From CAWAYR01 sp050250955 (GTDB lineage Bacteria; Acidobacteriota; Vicinamibacteria; Vicinamibacterales; UBA2999): a stretch of DNA of 64,000 nt. Under the pieces are notes generated by a model. The model was given only the letters and a program-made list of their open reading frames with translations, was not told the DNA's origin and made no database searches. The stretch is taken from assembly GCA_050250955.1 (NCBI GenBank), contig JBFWNR010000009.1, positions 1 through 64,000 of the forward strand, in the 5' to 3' direction. A program made the translations under genes and the position numbers. This document shows, one piece after another, positions 17,855 through 25,777 of the stretch. Numbering within the stretch: position 1 is the first letter of the stretch; every line of letters begins with the position of its first letter.

Positions 17855-19276
17855 ATGCAGAGACTCCTGCTCGCGGCGATTGCCGTCTCGGCCGTGGCCA
17901 CGGCGGCGGCCCAGGGCCCCGGCGGCGTCGACTGGAAGTCCGTCGACGCCGAGACGCTGAAGCACTTCCAGGCGATCGTCCAGATCGACTCCACCGACCC
18001 GCCGACGACGCCGCCCGGCGTCGAGAAGCCGGTGGTCGACTACCTGCGGTCGGTGCTCGAGAAGGAAGGCATCGCCACCGAGACCTTCGCCCTCGAGGAT
18101 CACCGGCCCAACCTGGTGGCCCGCCTCAAGGGCAACGGCAGCAAGCGGCCGCTGCTGCTCATGGCCCACACCGACACGGTCAACATCGACGCCGCCAAGT
18201 GGAGCCACCCGCCCTTCAGCGCCCTGCGCCAGGACGGCTACATCTACGGCCGCGGCACGGTCGACGACAAGGACAACGTCGCCGCGACGCTGATGGCGCT
18301 CCTCACCCTCAAGCGCCAGAACGTGCCGCTCGACCGCGACGTCATCGCGCTCTTCGAGGCCGGCGAGGAGGGGGCCGTCCGCTTCGGCATCCAGTTCATG
18401 GTCGACCGGCACTTTGCGACCATCGACAGCGAGTTCTGCCTGGCCGAGGGCGGCAGCCTGAACCGCCAGGGCGGCAAGGTCACCTTCGCCTCGGTGCAGA
18501 CCCTGGAGAAGATTCCCCGCGCCATCACCCTGACGGCCCGCGGCACCGCCGGGCACGGTTCGGTGCCCCTGCGCACCAACGCCGTCGTCAAGCTGACCAA
18601 CGCCGTGTCCACGGTGGCCAGGTGGAAGCCGCCGATCAGCTTCAACGAGACGACGGCGGCCTACTTCAAGCGCCTGGCGACGATTTCCGACCCGGCGGCG
18701 GCCGAGCGCTATCGCGCGATTCTGGGCGGCGACCCCAAGGCGCAGGACGCGGCCGACGAGTACTTCCTGGACCACGAACCGCGCCACGGCTCGACGATCC
18801 GCACCTCGATCTCGCCGACGATGATCCAGGCCGGCTACCGCACCAACGTCATCCCCTCGGAGGTCTCGGCGACCCTCGACGTCCGCATGATGCCCGACCA
18901 GGACCCGGCGGCCTTCCTCGAGATGGTGAAGAAGGTGGTCAACGACCCGACCGTGGAGGTCACCTACGGGGCCCGCGACGTGCGCCCCAGCGGCATCTCC
19001 CGCCTCAACACCGACGCCTTCGCCGCCATCGAGGCGAACATGAAGAAGCACTACGACGTGATCACGCTGCCGGCCATGAGCACCGGCGCCACCGACATGG
19101 CGTATCTGCGTGCCAAGGGCATCCAGTGCTACGGCGTCGGGCCGGCCATCGACATCGAGGACGGCCCGAAGGGCTTCGGCGCCCACAGCGACCAGGAGCG
19201 CATCAACGAGGCGGAGCTGTATCGGTTCGTGCGCGCCTACTACGACATCGTGACCGACCTGGTGCGGAGCCGGTAG
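17855..19276 (+). CDS. Exported M20 family metallopeptidase
   Basis: A 473-residue peptidase with a signal peptide (residues 1-20, LLLAAIAVSAVATAAAQ). Metal ligands are visible: His105 (MAHTDTV), bridging Asp137 (GRGTVDDKDN) and the catalytic/ligand Glu pair in EAGEEG (168-173). A dimerisation (lid) domain follows around 215-330, and the last ligand lies in the C-terminal part (GFGAHSDQER). The family removes N-terminal residues or hydrolyses dipeptides and acylated amino acids. It opens a run of six co-directional genes; the next gene begins three bases after its stop, so a role in supplying amino acids to the flavoprotein is plausible. Confidence 0.93.
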   Translation: MQRLLLAAIAVSAVATAAAQGPGGVDWKSVDAETLKHFQAIVQIDSTDPPTTPPGVEKPVVDYLRSVLEKEGIATETFALEDHRPNLVARLKGNGSKRPLLLMAHTDTVNIDAAKWSHPPFSALRQDGYIYGRGTVDDKDNVAATLMALLTLKRQNVPLDRDVIALFEAGEEGAVRFGIQFMVDRHFATIDSEFCLAEGGSLNRQGGKVTFASVQTLEKIPRAITLTARGTAGHGSVPLRTNAVVKLTNAVSTVARWKPPISFNETTAAYFKRLATISDPAAAERYRAILGGDPKAQDAADEYFLDHEPRHGSTIRTSISPTMIQAGYRTNVIPSEVSATLDVRMMPDQDPAAFLEMVKKVVNDPTVEVTYGARDVRPSGISRLNTDAFAAIEANMKKHYDVITLPAMSTGATDMAYLRAKGIQCYGVGPAIDIEDGPKGFGAHSDQERINEAELYRFVRAYYDIVTDLVRSR

Positions 19277-19279
19277 CCG

Positions 19280-20476
19280 GTGGACCGTCGCCGGCTGTTG
19301 ACGCACGGCGGACTGGCCCTCGCCGGCCTCGGTCTGCACGCCTGCGCGCCGCGGACGGCGCGCGTGGCCACCCCGGCCGGGCCGCCGCGCCGGCCGATGG
19401 TGCAGCTGCCGCTGGTCCGGGTCTCGGCCGAGCGGGTGATCCGCCAGACCGTCGGCCTGCGCCCGCACCGGCCGACCGGCTTCGTGCTCAGGGCCGACCG
19501 GCTCGGCGCCAAGACGCTCATCCACAACTACGGCCACGGCGGCTCGGGCATGTCGTTGTCGTGGGGGACGGCGACGATGGCGGCCGACCTGGCGATGCCG
19601 CACCCGGAGCGGCGCGCGGCGGTCATCGGCTCGGGCGTGGTCGGGCTGACCACGGCGCGCGTGCTGCAGCGCCGCGGCTTCGCGGTGACGATCTACGCCG
19701 AGCGCGTCCCCCCCGACGTGACCTCGAACTTCTCGCTGGCGGCGTGGACGCCGACCTCCGGCCTGGTCGAGTTCTCGAAGCGGACGCCGGAATGGAGCGC
19801 CCAGCTGGTGCAGGCCGCCGAGATCGCCTATCGGCAGCTGCAGTTCATGGCCGGGCCGAAGTACGGCATCTCCTGGATCACCAATTACGCGCCGACCGAG
19901 TCGGCGGCGTCGGCCAGCGGCGAGAACGCCCTGCTGCCGCGCCACCTGCAGAGCGAGCAGACCCTGCTCCAGCCGGGCGAGCATCCGTTTCCGACCACCT
20001 ACGCGATCGAGCGCCCGGAACTGCGCATCGAGCCGAACATCTACCTGCCGGCGCTGCTCGGCGACGTCCTCGCCTTCGGCGGCCAGCTGGTGATCCGGCG
20101 CTTCGCCAGCGTGAAGGACGTCGCGGCGCTGCCCGAGTCCCTGATCGTCAACTGCACCGGGCTGGGGGCCCAGGCGCTCTTCGGCGACGACGAGCTCGTG
20201 CCGCTCAAGGGCCTGCTGGTGCTGCTGCCGCCGCAGCCCGAGGTGACCTACAGCACCAGCGGCGGCGTGCAGATCCCCGCCGAACAGCGCGGCCTCTTCA
20301 TCCACATGATGCCGCGCGCCGACGGCATCGTCCTCGGCGGCACCTCCGAACGCGGCGTGTGGAACACCGACGTCAACCAGGCCGAGCAGCAGCGGATCAT
20401 CGACAACCACGTGACGCTCTTCGCCTCGATGCGGGCGCCGGGGGCGGCGGCACCGACGACGACCGCGCGGCGATGA
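19280..20476 (+). CDS. FAD-dependent D-amino-acid-oxidase-like oxidoreductase, exported
   Basis: A 398-residue protein with GTG start three bases after the previous stop. The N-terminus MDRRRLLTHGGLALAGLGLH plus AC looks like a Tat-type signal with a lipobox cysteine. The DAO fold is clear: dinucleotide-binding AVIGSGVVGLTTARVLQ (about 114-130), a substrate-domain segment in the middle and the C-terminal DAO signature DGIVLGGTSERG (about 347-358). D-amino-acid oxidases deaminate D-amino acids to imino acids with release of peroxide. The nearby RidA domain would hydrolyse such imines. Substrate preference cannot be read. Confidence 0.88.
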   Translation: MDRRRLLTHGGLALAGLGLHACAPRTARVATPAGPPRRPMVQLPLVRVSAERVIRQTVGLRPHRPTGFVLRADRLGAKTLIHNYGHGGSGMSLSWGTATMAADLAMPHPERRAAVIGSGVVGLTTARVLQRRGFAVTIYAERVPPDVTSNFSLAAWTPTSGLVEFSKRTPEWSAQLVQAAEIAYRQLQFMAGPKYGISWITNYAPTESAASASGENALLPRHLQSEQTLLQPGEHPFPTTYAIERPELRIEPNIYLPALLGDVLAFGGQLVIRRFASVKDVAALPESLIVNCTGLGAQALFGDDELVPLKGLLVLLPPQPEVTYSTSGGVQIPAEQRGLFIHMMPRADGIVLGGTSERGVWNTDVNQAEQQRIIDNHVTLFASMRAPGAAAPTTTARR

Positions 20477-21978
20477 GCGCCGGCGGCCCGGCCCGCGCGA
20501 CCACCGCCGCTTCGGGCCTGGCCCGCGAGATGGGCCTGCTCGGCCTCACCGCCACCGGCATCTGCTCGATGGTCGGCGCGGCCATCAACGTCATCCCGTT
20601 CATGATCCAGCGCCAGGTGCCGGGCATCGGCCCCAACGTGCTGCCGGCGTTCCTGCTCGGCGCCGTGCCGGCGGTGCTCGCCGGGCTGGTCTACGCGATG
20701 CTGGCCTCGGCGATGCCGCGGGCCGGCGGCAGCTACGTGTTCGCCAGCCGCGGCCTCAGTCCCTATCTCGGCTTCGTCGCCTCGTTCTCACAGTGGTTCG
20801 CGATCGCGGTGGTGATGGGCGTGGTGTCGTTCCTGCTGACGCCGTTCCTGCGCGACATCGCCGTGGCGCTGGCCTGGCCGGGCGCGGCGGCGGCGCTCGA
20901 GGGCGGCGGGGTGCGGCTGGCGGTGGCGTTCGCCGTGCTGTGGGCCGCCACCGCCCTCAACCTGCTCGGTGTCCGCGCCTACGAGCGGCTGATGGTGCCG
21001 CTGATGTTCCTGACTCTCGCGCTGGGCTCGGTGGTGATCGTTGCCGGCTTCAGCCACGACCAGCGTGACTTCTACGCGGCCCTCTCGGCCGCCGGCGGTC
21101 CCGCCGTCGTCTTCGGGCCGACGGCCGCGCCGCTCTCCATCACCCTGCTGCCGGCGTCGGTGCTGCTGTTCGCCTCGTTCATCGGCTTCGACTCGATTGC
21201 CCAGGCCGGCGGGGAGGCGCGCCGCCCCGGCCGCGACCTGCCGCTGGCCATCTTCATCGCCGTCGGCGCCGTGGCGCTCTTCTACTTCCTGTTCACCGCC
21301 GCCGTCTATCACACCGCGCCGTGGCAGTACGTGGCGAGCGAAGCCGTGCAGCGCGACGTCACGGCGCCGGGCCTGCTCGGCGTCGTGCTGCCGCCGTTCT
21401 GGACCGTGGTCATCGTCGCCAGCGCGGCGGTGGCGCTCGTCAAGGATCTGCCGGCGATGCTGCTCGGCGTGTCGCGGCTGATGTTCGCGTGGGCCGAGGA
21501 CGGCATCTTCCCGGCGGCGGTGGCCGCCGTGCACCCGCGCTTCCGCACCCCGCACGTCGCCATCCTGCTCAGTGCCGGCATGGCGTCGCTCAGCATCCTC
21601 GGCTGCCACCTGGCCGGCGACTGGTTCCTCGGCGTCGACATCCTGGTGACGTCGATGCTCATCAACTTCCTGCTGATGGCCGTGACCGTGTTGACGCTGC
21701 CGGGCCGCAACCCGACGGTCGCCGCGGCCGTCACCGTGCTGCCGCGCCGGGCCCATCAGGTGGGGGTGGCGGCTGCCGCCGCGGCGGTGCTGGGGCTGTT
21801 CCTGGCCGTCCACACCTGGCACGACCTGACCGGGAGCGCGGCGTGGTACTTCAAGTCCACGGCGCTGTGGGTGGTGGTGATGGCGCTGGCCAGCGTGGTC
21901 TATCGTCGAGAGATCCGGGCGCTCGCCGCCCGCGGCGTGGACGTGGCGGCGCGGTTCGCGGCGCTGCCGCCCGAGTGA
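20473..21978 (+). CDS. APC-family amino acid permease
   Basis: A 501-residue protein; the ATG at 20473 overlaps the stop of the flavoprotein gene (ATGA). About 12 TM helices are evident. The first carries the APC substrate motif GLTATGICSMVGAAIN, and the TM6-like segment contains FASFIGFDSIAQAGGEARRP, typical of APC amino-acid transporters. It should import amino acids or related amines across the inner membrane. Its place between an oxidase and a reductase-RidA protein points to a catabolic role. Confidence 0.92.
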   Translation: MSAGGPARATTAASGLAREMGLLGLTATGICSMVGAAINVIPFMIQRQVPGIGPNVLPAFLLGAVPAVLAGLVYAMLASAMPRAGGSYVFASRGLSPYLGFVASFSQWFAIAVVMGVVSFLLTPFLRDIAVALAWPGAAAALEGGGVRLAVAFAVLWAATALNLLGVRAYERLMVPLMFLTLALGSVVIVAGFSHDQRDFYAALSAAGGPAVVFGPTAAPLSITLLPASVLLFASFIGFDSIAQAGGEARRPGRDLPLAIFIAVGAVALFYFLFTAAVYHTAPWQYVASEAVQRDVTAPGLLGVVLPPFWTVVIVASAAVALVKDLPAMLLGVSRLMFAWAEDGIFPAAVAAVHPRFRTPHVAILLSAGMASLSILGCHLAGDWFLGVDILVTSMLINFLLMAVTVLTLPGRNPTVAAAVTVLPRRAHQVGVAAAAAAVLGLFLAVHTWHDLTGSAAWYFKSTALWVVVMALASVVYRREIRALAARGVDVAARFAALPPE

Positions 21979-22003
21979 GGGACCTGCGGATGGAGTCGCC
22001 GTC

Positions 22004-23491
22004 ATGATCGTCGACCGCATCGACCTGGCCCCGGGACTGTCGGTGTCCCGGGTGATCACCGGCCTGTGGCAGATCGCCGACATGGAGCGCGGCGGCCACA
22101 CCCTCGACCTCGACGCGGCGGCGCGGGCGATGCACCCCTACATCGAGGCCGGCTTCACCTCGTTCGACATGGCCGACCACTACGGGTCGGCCGAGCTCAT
22201 CGCCGGCCGCGCCCGGCCGCACGAGGGCGACGCCGGGCCGGGGGTCGAGCTGCTCACCAAATGGGTGCCGCCGCCCGGGCCGGTGGCCGCCGCCGACGTC
22301 CGCGCCGCGGTCGAACGGGCGCTCCTGCGCCTGCGCGTGCCGGCCCTCGACCTGCTGCAGTTCCATGCCTGGAACTACGCCGACCCGTTCTGGCTCGACG
22401 CGCTGTTCCACCTGCAGGACCTGCAGCGCGAGGGGTTGATCCGTCATCTCGGGTTGACCAACGTCGACGCCGCGCACCTGCGGCTGGTGCTGGCCAGCGG
22501 CATCCCGGTCGTCTCCAACCAGGTGAGCGCGTCGCTCATCGACCGCCGCGCCGCCGGTCCGCTGGCCGCCGTCTGCCAGGAGTTCGACGTCTCGCTGCTC
22601 GCCTACGGCACCCTGTGCGGCGGCTGGCTGAGCGACCGCTGGCTCGGCGCGGAAGAACCCGACTGGGAAGGGCACGGCACCTGGTCGCAGATGAAGTACG
22701 GGCGCTTCATCCGTGCCGCCGGCGGGTGGCCGGCCCTGCAGCGGGTGCTGGCGGCGGCGCGGGTCGTGGCCGACCGCCACGGCGTGTCGATCGCCAACGT
22801 CGCCACCCGCTTCGTGATGCAGCAGCCGGGGGTGGCCGCGGTGATCGTCGGGGCGCGGCTCGGCGAACGCGAGCACATCGACGACAATCGCCGGCTCGGA
22901 GGGCTGGTGCTCGACGAAGACGACCGGCTGACGCTGGAGGCCGCCATCGCGACCCTGACGCCGATCCCCGGCGACTGCGGCGACGAGTACCGCACGCCGC
23001 CCTTCCTCACCGCGTCGGGCGACCTCAGCCATCATCTCGAGGCGTTTCCGGCGCCCTACGAGGTGCGACAGGCGCCCGACGGCACCCGCCGCTGCTTCAG
23101 CGGCACGCCGTGGGAGCCGATGGCCGGCTACTGCCGGGCGGTGCGCCGCGGGGCGCGCGTCCAGGTGTCGGGCACGACCGCCACGCACGGTGGACGCCTG
23201 CTCGGCGGTGCCGATCCGTCGGCACAGACGCACGCCGTGATCGACAAGATCGCCGGTGCCCTGCAGTCGCTCGGCGCCGCGTTGTCCGATGTCGTCCGCA
23301 CCCGCGTCTACGTGTCGAACATCACGCATTGGGAGGCCGTGGCCCGGGCCCACGGCGAACGTTTCGCCGCCGTCCAGCCGGCCAACACCCTGGTCGAGGC
23401 GCGGCTGGTCGGCGGCGAGTACCTGGTCGAGATCGAGGCCGAGGCGGAGCTGTCCGAAGACCCGCAGGGACCGGGGACCAGGGACCGGTGA
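22004..23491 (+). CDS. Aldo/keto reductase fused to a RidA domain
   Basis: A 495-residue two-domain protein. Residues about 1-320 form an aldo/keto reductase TIM barrel: Asp and Tyr in FDMADHYGSAE, Lys in LLTKWVPP and His in LLQFHAWNY make up the catalytic tetrad, and the C-terminal part holds an NADPH site (AAVIVGARLGERE). A linker (about 320-360) leads to a RidA/YjgF domain (about 365-482) with Arg in DVVRTRVYVSN and the terminal strand LVEARLVGGEYLVEIEAEAE. RidA hydrolyses reactive enamines/imines. The fusion joins imine clearance to carbonyl reduction in one chain. The last eight residues are coded by a GGTCCC-type repeat, so the protein end was extended by it. Confidence 0.9.
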   Translation: MIVDRIDLAPGLSVSRVITGLWQIADMERGGHTLDLDAAARAMHPYIEAGFTSFDMADHYGSAELIAGRARPHEGDAGPGVELLTKWVPPPGPVAAADVRAAVERALLRLRVPALDLLQFHAWNYADPFWLDALFHLQDLQREGLIRHLGLTNVDAAHLRLVLASGIPVVSNQVSASLIDRRAAGPLAAVCQEFDVSLLAYGTLCGGWLSDRWLGAEEPDWEGHGTWSQMKYGRFIRAAGGWPALQRVLAAARVVADRHGVSIANVATRFVMQQPGVAAVIVGARLGEREHIDDNRRLGGLVLDEDDRLTLEAAIATLTPIPGDCGDEYRTPPFLTASGDLSHHLEAFPAPYEVRQAPDGTRRCFSGTPWEPMAGYCRAVRRGARVQVSGTTATHGGRLLGGADPSAQTHAVIDKIAGALQSLGAALSDVVRTRVYVSNITHWEAVARAHGERFAAVQPANTLVEARLVGGEYLVEIEAEAELSEDPQGPGTRDR

Positions 23492-23498
23492 CCAGGGA
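23467..23498. repeat. GGGACC/GGGGACC repeat, copy 2, overlapping the end of the AKR-RidA gene
   Basis: Seven- to eight-base units (GGGACCGGGGACCAGGGACC) run across the stop codon at 23491. They are the reverse complement of the units at 12189-12214. The coding part contributes the tail QGPGTRDR. Confidence 0.6.
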
Positions 23499-23502
23499 AC
23501 AC

Positions 23503-23508
23503 TAGAAT
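23503..23508 (+). promoter_or_regulatory. Candidate -10 for a leaderless PLP-enzyme mRNA
   Basis: TAGAAT six bases before ATG 23515, with no Shine-Dalgarno. It suggests that transcription can start at the start codon, so this gene and the next may be expressed separately from the upstream operon. Confidence 0.5.
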
Positions 23509-23514
23509 TGCGCT

Positions 23515-24426
23515 ATGCACATCGGCGGTACGCCCCTCGTCCGGCTGGAGAAAGTCATCCCCGACAACGGCGTCGAGATCTGGGTGAAGTGGGAAGGCGC
23601 CAACCCGACCGGCAGCATGAAGGACCGGATGGCGCTGTCGATGATCCAGGGCGCCGTGGCCCGCGGCCAGCTCTCCCCGGGCGGGCGCGTGGTCGAGTAC
23701 ACCGGCGGCAGCACCGGCAGCTCGCTGGCCATGGTGTGCGCGTCGCTCGGCTTCCAGGCGCACTTCGTCTCCTCGGATGCGTTCGCCGAGGAGAAGCTGC
23801 AGACGATGCGCGCCTTCGGCGCCCGCCTCGACGTCCTGCCCAGCGAGGGCGGCAGGATCACTCCGGCGCTCATCCAGTCGCTCATCGCCCGGGCCCGCGA
23901 GCTGTCCACCGAGCCGAACACCTTCTGGACCGACCAGTTCAACAACCCCGACAACCCGGCCGGCTACCGTCCGATGGCCGAGGAGATCCTCGGCGCCCTC
24001 GACGGCCGGCTCGACGAGTTCGCGATGATGGTCGGCACCGCGGGCTGCTTCTCGGGCACCGCGGCCGTGCTCAAGGACAAGATATCCGGGGTGCGCTGCG
24101 TGGCCGGTGAGCCGGCGACCAGCCGGGCGTTGAGCACCGCCGGCCCGTTCACCGGCCACCGCATCGAGGGCACCGGCCCTGGCTTCGCGCCGGCCAACTT
24201 CCGCCGCGACCTCGCCGACGCCGTCGTCGCGGTGAGCGACGACGACGCCTTCGCCACGGCGCGGCGGCTGGCGCGCGAGGAAGGCATCTTCGGCGGCATC
24301 TCGTCGGGCGCCAACGTGTGGATCGCGCTGCAGCGTGCCCGGGCGCTGCCCGCCGGCGCCCGCATCGTCACCGTGGTCTGCGACTCCGGGCTGAAGTACC
24401 TGAAGGGCGAGCTGTATCGGTCGTGA
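23515..24426 (+). CDS. Cysteine-synthase-like PLP enzyme (fold type II)
   Basis: A 303-residue enzyme. The PLP lysine is Lys36 (NPTGSMKDRMA) and the phosphate/substrate loop is GGSTGSSLA (about 64-72). A second glycine-rich loop is GTAGCFSGTAAV (about 173-184), and the C-terminal site is VVCDSGLKYL. The family includes O-acetylserine sulfhydrylase and cystathionine beta-synthase catalytic cores, which perform beta-replacement on serine derivatives. The N-terminus is short (the IGGTPLVRL motif starts at residue 3). Without cysE or cysM context I do not assign a specific gene; a catabolic beta-elimination role in this operon is equally possible. It overlaps the next gene by GTGA or ends 8 bases before its ATG. 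Confidence 0.88.
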   Translation: MHIGGTPLVRLEKVIPDNGVEIWVKWEGANPTGSMKDRMALSMIQGAVARGQLSPGGRVVEYTGGSTGSSLAMVCASLGFQAHFVSSDAFAEEKLQTMRAFGARLDVLPSEGGRITPALIQSLIARARELSTEPNTFWTDQFNNPDNPAGYRPMAEEILGALDGRLDEFAMMVGTAGCFSGTAAVLKDKISGVRCVAGEPATSRALSTAGPFTGHRIEGTGPGFAPANFRRDLADAVVAVSDDDAFATARRLAREEGIFGGISSGANVWIALQRARALPAGARIVTVVCDSGLKYLKGELYRS

Positions 24427-25622
24427 GCGCCGCCATGGAGCTGCCGGTCCGCTGGTTGTCGTGTCACGTGCACTACGCCTGCCGGCACTCCGGCGTCTGC
24501 TGCCGGTCCGGCTGGCCGCTGCCGGTCGAGCACGCCGCCGTTGCCGCCATCGACGACGCCGTGGTGCGCGGCAAGGTGTGGACCGTGGACGGCCATGCCG
24601 AGTGGCTCGACGAGTCGGCGTCCGCCCCCGCTGGCGTGGCCGGGACGTTCCGCCAGGCCGACGGCGGCTGCGTGTTCCACGTGCCCGCGTCCCCGCTCAC
24701 CGTGCGCGCCGGCAGCCGGAGCCGCTACTGCGGCCTGCACGCCGGGCTCGGCCACGCGGCGCTGCCGGCGTCGTGCCAGCACTTTCCGCGCCTGTGCCTG
24801 GTGGACGACCACGGCGTCCGTGTCTCGCTGTCGCACCACTGCCCGACCGCGGCGTCGATGCTGGTGGATCACGAGGCGCCGGTGACCATCGTGGACGGCC
24901 CGGCGCCGGTGCCGGGCCGCCCCGTGCCGGAAGGGCTCGATGTGCGTGGCGAGCTGCCGCCGCGTCTCACCGACCGGGTGTTGATGGACGCCGACGGGTT
25001 GGCGGCCTGGGAGGCGCACGTCGTCGGCGTGCTGGCCGGCCCTGGCGCGGATGGCTCACCCGAACTGACCCTGGCGCGCGTACAGGCCGACGCTCGCCGG
25101 CTGGCCGGGTGGACGCCGGCCCACGGCCGGCTGCGCGCTGCCGTCGCGGCGCTGCCGGAGGAGGGACGCGGTGACGATCTCGGGGTCGCGACGGCGCTCC
25201 TCGCCGACGCCCGTACCTGGCCGGCCTGGTTCGACCTGGTGGCCGACTCGTGTCGCGGCGACTGGCTCGGTGTCGATCCGCCGAAGGCCCTGGCGGGCCT
25301 CGACGCTCGGCTGGTGACGCCGACCTGGCCGCACTTCGCGGGCGCCGTGCGCCGGTATCTCGCGGCGCGTGCGTTCGGCGCCTGGGTCTCGTATCAGGCC
25401 GACGCCGTCCGGGCGCTCGCCGGCTGGCTCGCGCTGTGCCATGCGACGCTGCGCATCGAGTGCGCGCGCGCCTGCGGTGAGGCGGGGCGCGTCCTCGACC
25501 GCGATCTCCTGCTGCAGGCGCTTCGCCAGGCGGACCTGCTGCTGTGCCATTACGCCGACCCGCTGGCGATGGCCGGCGCGCTGGCCGATTCCGGAACGCC
25601 GCCGGGCGGCGACGTCGCCTGA
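24423..25622 (+). CDS. YkgJ-type Cys-cluster protein (putative Zn/Fe-S binding)
   Basis: A 399-residue protein. I use GTG 24423, which overlaps the previous stop by GTGA; ATG 24435 is the main alternative. The N-terminal 140 residues carry the CxxxCxxCC-like pattern of the YkgJ/FliB family: CHVHYACRHSGVCCRSGW, then GCVF, then YCGLHAGLG and SCQHFPRLCL. Such proteins coordinate an iron-sulfur or zinc cluster and include flagellin N-methylases. The remaining 250 residues are helical and unrecognised, with further Cys at IECARACGEAG. Coupling to a PLP enzyme is odd; a cluster-dependent modification role is possible but unproved. Confidence 0.78.
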   Translation: MSAAMELPVRWLSCHVHYACRHSGVCCRSGWPLPVEHAAVAAIDDAVVRGKVWTVDGHAEWLDESASAPAGVAGTFRQADGGCVFHVPASPLTVRAGSRSRYCGLHAGLGHAALPASCQHFPRLCLVDDHGVRVSLSHHCPTAASMLVDHEAPVTIVDGPAPVPGRPVPEGLDVRGELPPRLTDRVLMDADGLAAWEAHVVGVLAGPGADGSPELTLARVQADARRLAGWTPAHGRLRAAVAALPEEGRGDDLGVATALLADARTWPAWFDLVADSCRGDWLGVDPPKALAGLDARLVTPTWPHFAGAVRRYLAARAFGAWVSYQADAVRALAGWLALCHATLRIECARACGEAGRVLDRDLLLQALRQADLLLCHYADPLAMAGALADSGTPPGGDVA

Positions 25623-25751
25623 GGCGGTCAGCCCGCTTTCCTGCCGCGGCGGGGAGCTGTCGGCGAACTGCCGGGCCTCCTCAGGTGGCGGCGTCCGGTT
25701 CGAGCGCTGGCGTGACCGCCGAGCACTCGTGCCGGGCATCAGTCCCCCTGT

Positions 25752-25757
25752 TATGAT
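25752..25757 (+). promoter_or_regulatory. Candidate -10 upstream of membrane protein gene
   Basis: TATGAT 20 bases before ATG 25778 in a 155-base gap. No good -35 is visible at 17 bases. No other structure is seen in this gap. Confidence 0.35.
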
Positions 25758-25777
25758 GAGCGGCTGACAGGGTCCGG

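Noticed and set aside
16716..17960. Plus-strand frame opposite the PilZ gene
   Set aside because: The PilZ signature RxxxR and DxSxxG is on the minus strand; the plus frame has none.
17840..20410. 856-residue minus-strand frame opposite the peptidase and flavoprotein genes
   Set aside because: No domain, composition of a shadow frame; both opposite genes have clear catalytic motifs.
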